Assembly: GCA_003134655.1 (NCBI GenBank) | Contig: PLBY01000154.1 | Coordinates: 101,145 to 165,144, forward strand | Reading direction: 5' to 3' | From: Acidobacteriaceae bacterium | GTDB taxonomy: Bacteria > Acidobacteriota > Terriglobia > Terriglobales > Acidobacteriaceae | DNA: 64,000 nt | Shown: piece by piece, positions 8,145 to 16,960 of the stretch | Layout: every line of letters starts with the position of its first letter | Numbering within the stretch: position 1 is the stretch's first letter | The notes under the pieces: generated by a model | Databases searched by the model: none | What the model was told of the DNA's origin: nothing | Seen by the model: only the letters and a program-made list of their open reading frames with translations | Position numbers and translations under genes: made by a program

Positions 8145-10883
8145 TCATTTAGCGGAGACTGCCTTTGTAATTCCGGATTTGAGCAACTTGGCGAACTGCT
8201 GGGGAAGCACTGGCTGGCTGAAATAGTATCCTTGCGCCTCGTCACATTGGTGATCCTGTAGAAATGCCAGCTGTTCTTGCGTTTCCACGCCCTCAGCAAC
8301 CACCCGAAGCTTAAGGCTTCGACCCAGCCCGATCACTGCCTTCACGATGATGGTTTCGTCGGGTACGGTGGTGATCTGACCGACGAACGATTGGTCGATC
8401 TTGAGGGCATCAATGGGAAACTTCCTGAGATAGCTCAAGCTGGAGTACCCCGTGCCGAAGTCATCGACCGCAACCTGCACCCCTCTGCCTCGCAGTGCGG
8501 TTAGAATCGATGCGGTGGACTCGGCATGCTTCATCAGAACGCTCTCGGTCAACTCCAGTTCAAGAAGTCTCGGATCCAGGCGCGTATCCTGGAGAATGGC
8601 GAATACATCCTCAAGAAAGTTCTCGCTCTGCAACTGCATCGCGGAAATGTTTACCGCCATGTTCCCCAGGGGCAGGCCGGCATCTACCCAAACCTGGGCT
8701 TGCTGGCAGGCTTGACGAAGAACCCAGCTGCCGATCGGTAGAATCAGGCCGCAGTCTTCCGCGACGGGAATAAATTGTCCCGGGGGGACCGGCCCCCGAG
8801 TGGGATGTGTCCAGCGTAGCAAGGCTTCGGCGCCGGTAATCCTTCCCGTCTTCAGGTTGATCTTCGGCTGGTAGTGCACCACAAATTCCTGCCGTTCGAG
8901 GGCGCGCCGCAGGCTTTCCTCAAGCGATTGCCGCTCCACGGCCCGGACATTCATGGCCGGCTTGAAATACTGATACTTCTGCCGCCCATTTGCCTTCGCC
9001 TGGTACATGGCGGTGTCGGCATTCTTGATCAACGTCTCTGCATTTAGCCCGTCGTCGGGATAAACACTGACCCCAACGCTGCATGTGACGTGAAGATCGT
9101 GCTGGTCGATGAAATGCGCTTCGGCCACGGCCCGCTGCATCCTTTTCGCGGTGATCGAGGCATCTTCCGAATCTTCCTCTTCGGAAAGCAGCACAACGAA
9201 TTCGTCACCTCCCTGCCGGCTCACGGTGTCCGTGCCGCGTACGCAATCCACCAGGCGTTTTCCCACCGATTGAAGAAGTTTATCGCCGGTGGGATGCCCC
9301 AGGGAATCGTTGATGTGTTTGAAACCATCCAAATCCAGGAACAGTACTGCGACTTTTCTCTTGTGGCGGATCGCCATGCGAATCGCTTGATTAACCCGGT
9401 CGCTCAAGAGCATGCGATTGGGCAATCCAGTCAGGAAGTCGTGCTCGGACGAATGGATCATCAGCGCTTCCGCCTTTTTTCGCGTAGTGATGTTGCGGAT
9501 CGCCGCCGTCACCAGGACGCCTTCGGCGCCTTTCAGCGGGCTCAGCATGATCTCGATGGGAAACTCACTTCCATCCTTCCGCCGCCCCATCAGCTCAATT
9601 CCCGTGCCGATCTCCTGCGCCAGCGCCTCCGCCGCGCTTCGCGTACCGTCGGCGATCAGCCGCTCCGCGAAGCCCTCGGGAATGATGTTCTTCACCTTCT
9701 GCCCTACAAGTTCATCGCGGCGGTATCCGAACTGCTTCTCCGCCTGAACATTCAGCAGCACGATCTCCCCGTCCTGGTTCACCACCACCATCGCATCCGG
9801 AGCCGCTTCCAGAAGTCCACGGTACCTCGCCTCTGACTCCTTGCTCTCGCTGAGGTCGCGGCTGATCTCAGAAAACCCCCGCAGACTTCCATCCGCTTCG
9901 CGCAATGCTGTGAAGGTGACACTCGCTAGAAATTGCGAGCCGTCTTTCCTAACGCGTATGCCGTCCTCTTTGTGGCGGCCGCTTGCGGCAGTCATCCTGA
10001 GCACCTCCTTCGGCCTGCCCCGCTTGATATCTTCGGGAGAAAAGAAGCAGGAATAGTCCTGACCGATAATCTCATCGGCGGTGTAACCTTTGATCCGTTC
10101 GGCGCCGGCATTCCAACTGACAACCCGGCCTGCCGGGTCCAACAGAAAGATCGCGTAGTCATGGACTCCGTCCAGGAGCATCCGATATTTTTCTTCGCTA
10201 TCTCCAAGCGCTCCCTCGGCTCGCCCGTGCGCGGAGTTGTCGCGCTGGGCGCTCCAACCAGCGATAGCGGTGATCAACATGCCGAGGACGGTTCCGAAAA
10301 TCAGAACCATCTTGGTCTGGTTCAATCGCCGATTGGTGTCCGCGTTGCGCAGCACCAACAATCGCAACTCTTCTTCCTGCAACTTCCCAACTACCGCTAG
10401 AAACTCGTCCATCGTTCCTTGGCCTGACCCGGTTCGAGTCGCATCCACGCCCGGCCCACGGGCCTGGCGCCGACGGATGACCATCTTCGTGTGCTCGATC
10501 TTCTGAGCCGTCAGGCTTTCGAGCTGGGGAATCTGTTGCCGTTGTTCAGGGTTGTCCAACGTTAGGGAGCGAATCGCTGCCTGGTCCTGCGCAACCTTGA
10601 GCAGGCCGGCCCGGTAGGACTCGAGATAGGACTCCTTGCCCGTCAGCGCAAATCCGCGGGAGTTCGATTCGATGCCCTCCACGGCGAAGACTAGATCCTG
10701 GATGCTTTCCAGAACCTTGTGAGTGTGGCTCACCCAGCGCGCGCTCTCCCTGGACACGACGATGCCTCGATAGGAAATCGCACCCACGACGAGTAACGTC
10801 AACATCGCAGAGCCGAACGCGAGTTGCATCTTGCGGTGCAAAAAGGACTTTGATGTCACTCGACCTGTTCCCTGGCTTTTCAC
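8145..10883 (-). CDS. Membrane-bound CHASE3-PAS-PAS-GGDEF-EAL c-di-GMP signalling protein
   Basis: 912 aa. A transmembrane helix (about 20-42) is followed by a CHASE3-type periplasmic sensor (about 45-190, with VEGIESNSRGFALTGKESYL), a second helix (about 200-220), PAS domain 1 (DGVHDYAIFLLDPAGRVVSW), PAS domain 2 (EAAPDAMVVVNQDGEIVLLN), a GGDEF domain and a C-terminal EAL domain. The diguanylate cyclase signature RQGGDEF is intact, as is the EAL signature (AEALLRW) with DDFGTGYSSLSYL and the later KIDQSFV and AEGVETQEQL motifs. Both activities are therefore possible; in such hybrids one often dominates. CHASE3 usually senses an unknown extracellular signal. The gene is monocistronic and has a long hairpin upstream (10947-10983). 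Confidence 0.93.
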   Translation of the reverse strand: MKSQGTGRVTSKSFLHRKMQLAFGSAMLTLLVVGAISYRGIVVSRESARWVSHTHKVLESIQDLVFAVEGIESNSRGFALTGKESYLESYRAGLLKVAQDQAAIRSLTLDNPEQRQQIPQLESLTAQKIEHTKMVIRRRQARGPGVDATRTGSGQGTMDEFLAVVGKLQEEELRLLVLRNADTNRRLNQTKMVLIFGTVLGMLITAIAGWSAQRDNSAHGRAEGALGDSEEKYRMLLDGVHDYAIFLLDPAGRVVSWNAGAERIKGYTADEIIGQDYSCFFSPEDIKRGRPKEVLRMTAASGRHKEDGIRVRKDGSQFLASVTFTALREADGSLRGFSEISRDLSESKESEARYRGLLEAAPDAMVVVNQDGEIVLLNVQAEKQFGYRRDELVGQKVKNIIPEGFAERLIADGTRSAAEALAQEIGTGIELMGRRKDGSEFPIEIMLSPLKGAEGVLVTAAIRNITTRKKAEALMIHSSEHDFLTGLPNRMLLSDRVNQAIRMAIRHKRKVAVLFLDLDGFKHINDSLGHPTGDKLLQSVGKRLVDCVRGTDTVSRQGGDEFVVLLSEEEDSEDASITAKRMQRAVAEAHFIDQHDLHVTCSVGVSVYPDDGLNAETLIKNADTAMYQAKANGRQKYQYFKPAMNVRAVERQSLEESLRRALERQEFVVHYQPKINLKTGRITGAEALLRWTHPTRGPVPPGQFIPVAEDCGLILPIGSWVLRQACQQAQVWVDAGLPLGNMAVNISAMQLQSENFLEDVFAILQDTRLDPRLLELELTESVLMKHAESTASILTALRGRGVQVAVDDFGTGYSSLSYLRKFPIDALKIDQSFVGQITTVPDETIIVKAVIGLGRSLKLRVVAEGVETQEQLAFLQDHQCDEAQGYYFSQPVLPQQFAKLLKSGITKAVSAK

Positions 10884-11323
10884 TAAACGTTCTCCGTGTC
10901 TACAATCTGGATTGTGTGTACGAAACTTGGACGAAAACCACAGCCCGGCTCGTGACTCGCCGGAACATCGGCGCTCACGAGCCAGCAGTCAGGCCTTTGC
11001 TTTCAATGATGTGGCAGCGATTTTTTAACTCATTGGGCGCAAAGCTAGTTCAAATGTAGGCAAGGGAATGGCCATGATGAGATATGTCACTTTTTGATCG
11101 GCTGGAAGTTCGACCTCGGCAGGACGTTTAAGTACGCTGGGAGATTTGAGTACCAGGCCCCAACCCGCTACGCAGATCGTGGCTGCCGTTCAGGCGGCCG
11201 CGGGCGCTTCAGATACAGCACTAAGACTACTCAGGAGCGATCCCGCGGTAGGCTCGAATTGAGTCTGTAGGCAATAGTCTTTGGGGAAGGGTGCCTTAGG
11301 TCGGGAAGGGCCACTCGCATTTT
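10884..11323. other. Intergenic region upstream of the GGDEF-EAL gene
   Basis: 440 bp between the start of the c-di-GMP gene and the 3' end of the kinase-fusion gene. The only structure I see is the long inverted repeat at 10947-10983, listed separately. The remainder has no convincing open frame or repeat. Confidence 0.45.
10947..10983. promoter_or_regulatory. Long imperfect hairpin upstream of the GGDEF-EAL gene
   Basis: Perfect 9-bp outer arms GGCTCGTGA (10947-10955) and TCACGAGCC (10975-10983) enclose a second 5-bp stem, CGCCG/CGGCG, with a 6-base loop. It lies 64-100 bp upstream of the ATG at 10883. It could be an operator dyad or a 5'-UTR hairpin. It does not look like a c-di-GMP riboswitch. 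No T-run follows on either strand, so a terminator is less likely. Confidence 0.45.
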
Positions 11324-14300
11324 CTACTGGGCCGCAGCGGCTTTGCGGGAAAGCAGGCGAAAGCCTTTATCCCGGGCGTCTTTCTGCAATTGGCGCAAGT
11401 GCTCTCGGCTGAGAGCCACCTCACCGGTTCGGATTTGCAGTTCTGCTAAGCCCAAGCGTGCTTCCATTTCATAGCCGGCGTACCCGTGACGGTTCGTCTC
11501 GCCACGGAGGTTCTCCAGACCCTTTGTCGCTTCTGCCGTTTTGCCCATCGCTGCGTTCACGGCGCTCAAAGCCAGGATGGCTTCGAAGTGAGCAGTAAGA
11601 TCACCGCCTTTTTGGGACAATGCGATCGCGTGATGGGCAGTATCGTTCGCTTCCCGCAGATTGCCCTGGGCTAGTAGGGCGCGGCTTAAGTCTGAATAGG
11701 CTTGAGCTCCCAGGTCCGTCACGTTCTGTTGTTCGAAGGCAGCGGCCGCACCGCGGAACAGTGGCTCCGCCTCGGCGGCTTTCCCTTGCTCCATGGTGAT
11801 CTCCCCAAGCTGCATTTGAGTCTCTGGAATGTGAGCTTCGTCCTTGAGTTCTTTTCGCAAAGCGATATTCCGCTCTGCCGTGGTCTGCGCCTCCTCCAGC
11901 CGGTCTTGCGTTTCCAACATCTCGGCCATGAAGAATAAAGAAAAACCGAGTCCCTTCTTATGGCCTACCTCCTGCTGCAGAGCCATCGCCTGGTCAAGTG
12001 CCTGCTTGGCGGAGCTGATCTCTCCGCGGTGCAGAAGCACGCCACCAAGGTTGGTGAGCGTCATGGCTTCGTTGCTCTTGTCCCCTTCTTGATGAAAACC
12101 TTGGGCAGCCTGCCGCCTCATTTGGATAGCACTGTCGAGATCTCCCAATGCTTCGACGACATTGCCAAGGTTGGTCAAATCTCTTTCGGTGCCGTTGCCA
12201 ATCTCGCGGTCCACGCGCAAAGCCTCTTCCAGGGATCTCCTTGCGTCTTCCAACAATCCCTGGTCATAGTAAAGGCTGCCCAAGCCGGACAAAGCGTAAG
12301 CGACCTTCTGCTGGGCGCCGATTTGACGAAACACTCGCAGCGCCTCTTCAAAGGATTTCCGAGCAGCGTGGTAATCCCCTTCTTCAAATTGGACTTCTGC
12401 GATGTCTTGCAACACGACTGCAGAGTCACGTGGACTGCCGCTTTCCGCGAACAGGGAGCGAGCCTCCAACAACATGGTCATGGCTTTGTCGTGATCGCCC
12501 ATTTCATCCCATGCCTCGCCCTCCCTTTCCTTTGCCTGCGCCAGGATCGAGTGGCTGCCCTGGAGCCGTCCCTTTTCCCCAGCCGCCGTGGCTGTCCGCT
12601 GCATACGCTTGAAGTCACTGATCGCGGCGCTGACATCGGCCTCCATTAAATCAATCCGCGGGTCGTCGCTTTCTGGTGGCGGCAGGCTGCGCATGCGGGC
12701 AATCGTCTCGGAGGCGTCCTTGCCTCGCCCTGCCTTGAGCTGCGCGGTGGCCAGACGCAACCCGTGGTCAAGATCGTCGGGGAAGAAGTTCCGGAGGGTC
12801 AGGTATATCTCGATCGCGGCCGGATAGTCATGCATCAGCTCCCGGTAACGGCCCTCGACTGACAGACGATCAGCCCGCGACAGAGACCCCGACAGATCCA
12901 AGGCCTGCTTCGCTTGGTCCTGCGCCTTTAGGTCGTAGCCCAGTGCAGACCAGGCTTCTGCAAGCGCGGAATGCGACAGAGCGTGAGTGGGATCGGCGGC
13001 AATCGCTTGTTGCAGGAGATTGCGGGCTGCCAGCGCATCGAAGAGCCTCAGCCGAGCTAACCCTTCGGAATAGAGACGCACCGCTTCGGAACTGGCTGGA
13101 ACGGACGCCTGTACTTCGCGAGCATCAGTGGCAGAGACCGCGCTCAGTCCTAGCTTCTGGCGCAACCCAGTTCCACCTCGTGAAACCAGGTTCGCAAGTT
13201 CTGCTTCGGTTCCTTCTTGTGAAATTACCGCGACCGTCTCGCCCTGCCTGGCATCCTGCAACTGGAGATCGAGATGCAGTCTTCCGCCAGAGTCTTTGCC
13301 ATCGGCCAAGTAAGAACCCACTACGACAAGATCCGCACCCAGATGCGAACGGATTTTATTCAGCGTGTCGGGACTGTAGCTGTCGGCCGCAGCCAGCGGA
13401 AGGTCAAGCTTCATCTGTGCCACACTCTCTCCGGGAATGACGCGCAGCTCTTGACCGGCGCCCAATTCGGCACTCAACATCTCCGACAAAGCCGTGGAGA
13501 TCCACACTTCATTGGCCTTCCCGGACAGATTGTTGAACCCGACTACAGCAACAGATCGACGGGCCTTGACGGAAGAACTCGATTCGATTTGCTTGGACTT
13601 ATGGAACAGGCCGGTCGAAACCCCTATTCCGAGCCCGGCCGCAACAACAGCCAGTGCGGCCGCGATCCCCAACCAGCTTGGCCTTGGCGCCTTCCCGCGG
13701 CGATGCAACCTCTCCAGATCGGCCTGCATTTCCCCGGCTGAGCTATAACGATGTGTCCGATCTTTCTCCAATGCCTTATCGATGACTTTTTCCAGTTCGG
13801 GCGGAACATTGGGATTCAGCTGCCGCGGTGGAACGGCGGGTGAGTGCAGGACCGCATCGCGAACCACCGCCGCGGTATTCCCCGAAAATGTGCGCTGGCC
13901 GGTGACCATCTCATAAAGCACCAGACCAAACGAAAACAAGTCCGTCCGTGCGTCCAACTTCTCCCGCCGCACCTGCTCGGGAGACAGATAAGACGGGGTT
14001 CCCATTGAAACTCCGGTTCGAGTCAAATGCGGATCTGACAAACGTATCGCGGAATTCTCCGGGGCAGCGGTTCCGTGGCCCGCATCCTCGGGACTGTTTA
14101 GAGGATCGGAGCTATCGACGAATTTTGCCACCCCAAAGTCAAGAATCTTGGCTTCTCCGCGAGTAGTGACAAAGATGTTGGCGGGCTTAATGTCGCGATG
14201 GATGATGCCCTTCTCGTGTGCCGCTTGCAAGCCGTCGGCAATTTGAATCGCCAAATCAAGCAACTCGTCAATTGGCTCACGCACGCTTTGGTTTGCAGCG

Positions 14301-14995
14301 GTCTCGATCCATTCCCGGAGCGTTTGTCCTTGCAGCAACTGCATCACGATGAAGGGCTGGCCTTCGTGCTCGCCAAGTTCGTAAACAGAGCAAATGTTGG
14401 GATGATCCAGGGCTGAAGCAGCTCGTGCCTCACGTTGGAGGCGCTCAAATGCGATCGGATCACTAGCTAACTCGCCGGGCAGGAACTTCATCGCAACCTG
14501 GCGACCCAGCTTCAGATCTTCTGCCTTGTAAACGACTCCCATGCCTCCGCCGCCCAGGAGTTGCACAATGCGGTAATGGGATATCTTCCTTCCGATCAGG
14601 CTCTCAGTCCTGGGTGTCAGAGCGGCAGTTTCCGATGCGGGCAGCGGGCTGGCCTCCATGACCGCGGCTGTGAAGCGATATCCTCTTCCTGTAACCGTTT
14701 GTACAAGGCGCGGCTGCGCTGCATCGTCACGCAGCACCTGGCGGATCTTACTGATGGCGCCGTTAATGCTGTTGTCCGTGTCCAGGAAGACACCTTTTCC
14801 CCAGATACGCTCCACGATCTGTTCGCGCGTGACCAGTTCGCCTCTGTGCTCCACGAGGAAAAGCAGCAGCTCCATAGCGATGGGCTTCAGCTTCAACGGG
14901 ATTCCGGCAGAGCGCAATTCGTAGGCGCGCACATCCAATTCGAAGTCATCCCCGAATCGGAAGGTGCCCGCCGTTGCGATTGGCTTGGACGTCAT
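11324..14995 (-). CDS. Winged-helix / Ser-Thr protein kinase / TPR fusion protein
   Basis: Start set at ATG 14995 because GGGGAG lies seven bases upstream; the frame is open for 19 more codons. The protein has 1223 aa. Residues about 10-107 are an OmpR/CadC-type winged helix (LKLKPIAMELLLFLVEHRGE, VQTVTGRGYRF). Residues about 137-420 are a eukaryote-like kinase with glycine loop LGGGGMGVVYKAE, VAMK lysine, HRDIKPANIF catalytic loop and LDFGVAKF. One helix follows (ALAVVAAGLGIGVSTGLF, near 450), then a TolB-N/FlgO-like segment (SVAVVGFNNLSGKANEVWI), then about ten TPR-like repeats to the C-terminus. The parts suggest that a kinase and TPR scaffold are coupled to DNA binding at the membrane. 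Whether the TPR side is extracytoplasmic depends on the single helix. Such fusions are known from Acidobacteriota; targets are unknown. Confidence 0.9.
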   Translation of the reverse strand: MTSKPIATAGTFRFGDDFELDVRAYELRSAGIPLKLKPIAMELLLFLVEHRGELVTREQIVERIWGKGVFLDTDNSINGAISKIRQVLRDDAAQPRLVQTVTGRGYRFTAAVMEASPLPASETAALTPRTESLIGRKISHYRIVQLLGGGGMGVVYKAEDLKLGRQVAMKFLPGELASDPIAFERLQREARAASALDHPNICSVYELGEHEGQPFIVMQLLQGQTLREWIETAANQSVREPIDELLDLAIQIADGLQAAHEKGIIHRDIKPANIFVTTRGEAKILDFGVAKFVDSSDPLNSPEDAGHGTAAPENSAIRLSDPHLTRTGVSMGTPSYLSPEQVRREKLDARTDLFSFGLVLYEMVTGQRTFSGNTAAVVRDAVLHSPAVPPRQLNPNVPPELEKVIDKALEKDRTHRYSSAGEMQADLERLHRRGKAPRPSWLGIAAALAVVAAGLGIGVSTGLFHKSKQIESSSSVKARRSVAVVGFNNLSGKANEVWISTALSEMLSAELGAGQELRVIPGESVAQMKLDLPLAAADSYSPDTLNKIRSHLGADLVVVGSYLADGKDSGGRLHLDLQLQDARQGETVAVISQEGTEAELANLVSRGGTGLRQKLGLSAVSATDAREVQASVPASSEAVRLYSEGLARLRLFDALAARNLLQQAIAADPTHALSHSALAEAWSALGYDLKAQDQAKQALDLSGSLSRADRLSVEGRYRELMHDYPAAIEIYLTLRNFFPDDLDHGLRLATAQLKAGRGKDASETIARMRSLPPPESDDPRIDLMEADVSAAISDFKRMQRTATAAGEKGRLQGSHSILAQAKEREGEAWDEMGDHDKAMTMLLEARSLFAESGSPRDSAVVLQDIAEVQFEEGDYHAARKSFEEALRVFRQIGAQQKVAYALSGLGSLYYDQGLLEDARRSLEEALRVDREIGNGTERDLTNLGNVVEALGDLDSAIQMRRQAAQGFHQEGDKSNEAMTLTNLGGVLLHRGEISSAKQALDQAMALQQEVGHKKGLGFSLFFMAEMLETQDRLEEAQTTAERNIALRKELKDEAHIPETQMQLGEITMEQGKAAEAEPLFRGAAAAFEQQNVTDLGAQAYSDLSRALLAQGNLREANDTAHHAIALSQKGGDLTAHFEAILALSAVNAAMGKTAEATKGLENLRGETNRHGYAGYEMEARLGLAELQIRTGEVALSREHLRQLQKDARDKGFRLLSRKAAAAQ

Positions 14996-15187
14996 TAAGC
15001 AGCTCCCCAAGGTGTACGGAATTCTACCCGCCATTCCATCGCTTCGCAACAAGTCATTTTGAATCAGTAAATTACGCGCTAATACGGTTTGAAGAGAACG
15101 CTAAGTTCTTGACTATTGCCCGGGATGTCCGGTTGCAGCACTATTACCCGGCGTTTGAAAGAAAAACACGACGGAATGAGGTGCACC

Positions 15188-16747
15188 ATGGGGCTTGGCA
15201 GATATCCGCTTTCCATGTTTCTCGCAATTTCAATGTTTTGTTCCTTTGCAGCGGCACAAATGATCGACAACACGCAGGCGACGAGCACGGCCAATGCGGG
15301 GATCAACAAGTCATTCACAGGTGAGATTGGAGCCGGGCGCGGGGATGTGCTCACGCCAAATTCCTCGATCTACATAATCAATCGCGATCCTTTCCGCTCA
15401 ATTCGCCGGGGACGACAGCTCTTTCAAAGAAAGTTCACTCAGGCGCAGGGTCAAGGCCCCAATGAAGGCGATGGCGTCGGAAACCTCAATACTGACATCG
15501 CCATCGGTGCAGGGCTATCGGACAGCTGCGCGTCGTGTCACAGTCGCCCTCGCGGCTCGGCTGGAACGGGCGGGAACGTTGCGACCCGTCCCGATAGCCG
15601 CGACTCTCCACATCTGTTTGGACTGGGGATCAAGGAGATGCTGGCCGACGAGATCACTACCGACCTGCGTAACACCCGCGCCTTGGCGATCACGCAGGCT
15701 CAGCAGAGAAAGCGATCCGTGACCCTGAAACTCGTGAGCAAGGGTGTCCAGTATGGCAGCATCACTGGGAACTCTGACGGCTCCGTCGATACCTCGCAGG
15801 TGGCCGGAGTCGATACTGATCTGCGTGTCAAGCCATTCTTCGCCGAAGGTTCCACGATTTCCATCCGCGAATTCGTGGTCGGTGCCCTGCATAAAGAAAT
15901 GGGGCTGGAGGCGTCTACCGATCCCGACCTGCTGACCGCCAGCGCCGGCGGCCGTGTCGTAACTCCATCGGGAATGGTGCTGGACGGATCCAAGGATACG
16001 ATTAGTCCGCCATCACCCCCGGACACAAAAAACGGAAACGAGATTGACCCCGCCCTTGTCGATCATCTCGAATTCTATTTGCTCAATTACTTCAAGCCCG
16101 CCCATTATCAGGAAACCTCTGCCACGGATCACGGGCGCGCACTGTTCAATCAAGTTGGCTGCTCCTCTTGTCATATCGCCGATATGACGATCAACCACGA
16201 TCGCCGTGTGGCCGACGTTGAAACCAATTACGACACGGTGAATGGAGTTTTCAACAGTCTCTTCGCCACTGCCTCCACCCTCTACTACACTCACGATGAT
16301 GGAAGCGGACAGCCCGTCTTGAAACTGCCTTTGGAAAACTCTTTCGTGGTGAAAGACATTTTCACCGACTTCAAGCGGCATGACCTGGGAACAAACTTCT
16401 ACGAGCGCAACTGGGACGGAACCTTGCAGACGCAGTTCCTGACCCGGCCGTTGTGGGGTGTCGGGAGTACCGGACCCTATGGTCATGACGGCCGCAGCAT
16501 GACACTGAACGATGTCATTCTCCGCCACGGGGGCGAAGCTCTTACTGCCCGTAACACGTTCGCCGCCTTGAAGCCAAACGACCAGAATAGCTTGATCACA
16601 TTTCTGAACTCGCTGGTCCTCTTTCCACCCGACGACACGGCATCAACCCTGGATCCGGCGAATCCAAACGCAACCAACTTCCCTCAGTTTGGTCATGGGA
16701 GCATCAAGCTGACGGTGCTGTTCAACGATCCCACCGATCTGGAATAG
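15188..16747 (+). CDS. Exported di-haem oxidoreductase / cytochrome-c-peroxidase-like protein (DHOR, DUF1111-like)
   Basis: Start set at ATG 15188, with GAGG six bases upstream; the frame extends 24 codons further back. The 519-aa product begins with a signal peptide (LSMFLAISMFCSFAAAQ). It has two haem-binding motifs, CASCH (C114, C117, H118) and CSSCH (C325, C328, H329). The text between them (PHLFGLGIKEMLADE) and after them (TRPLWGVGSTGPYGHDGRS, VILRHGGEA) is typical of the thiol-oxidoreductase-like di-haem family. Family members are periplasmic c-type cytochromes that reduce peroxide or transfer electrons; the donor is unknown. The gene is divergent from the kinase fusion across 192 bp and has no obvious operon partner. 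Confidence 0.86.
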   Translation: MGLGRYPLSMFLAISMFCSFAAAQMIDNTQATSTANAGINKSFTGEIGAGRGDVLTPNSSIYIINRDPFRSIRRGRQLFQRKFTQAQGQGPNEGDGVGNLNTDIAIGAGLSDSCASCHSRPRGSAGTGGNVATRPDSRDSPHLFGLGIKEMLADEITTDLRNTRALAITQAQQRKRSVTLKLVSKGVQYGSITGNSDGSVDTSQVAGVDTDLRVKPFFAEGSTISIREFVVGALHKEMGLEASTDPDLLTASAGGRVVTPSGMVLDGSKDTISPPSPPDTKNGNEIDPALVDHLEFYLLNYFKPAHYQETSATDHGRALFNQVGCSSCHIADMTINHDRRVADVETNYDTVNGVFNSLFATASTLYYTHDDGSGQPVLKLPLENSFVVKDIFTDFKRHDLGTNFYERNWDGTLQTQFLTRPLWGVGSTGPYGHDGRSMTLNDVILRHGGEALTARNTFAALKPNDQNSLITFLNSLVLFPPDDTASTLDPANPNATNFPQFGHGSIKLTVLFNDPTDLE

Positions 16748-16960
16748 CTACCTTTGGTGCGAACGTATATGAATCGTCCGAAGGAGTATGTCGGGGGGAG
16801 GAAGAGAATCGGGACATTCGGGCAGTATTGGTCGTGAGTCCCGGACTACGACCGGTGGCAGGCACTCCGACTGAATTCTCCTTCCATTTCCGCCCGTAGG
16901 CAACAGAAATCTTTGCATCCAGAGCAAGACTTCGCAACGAAGCTCTGCACAGGAGATGTC

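Noticed and set aside
10947..10983. c-di-GMP riboswitch
   Set aside because: The hairpin is upstream of a c-di-GMP gene but I do not see the conserved GEMM core; kept only as an unnamed hairpin.
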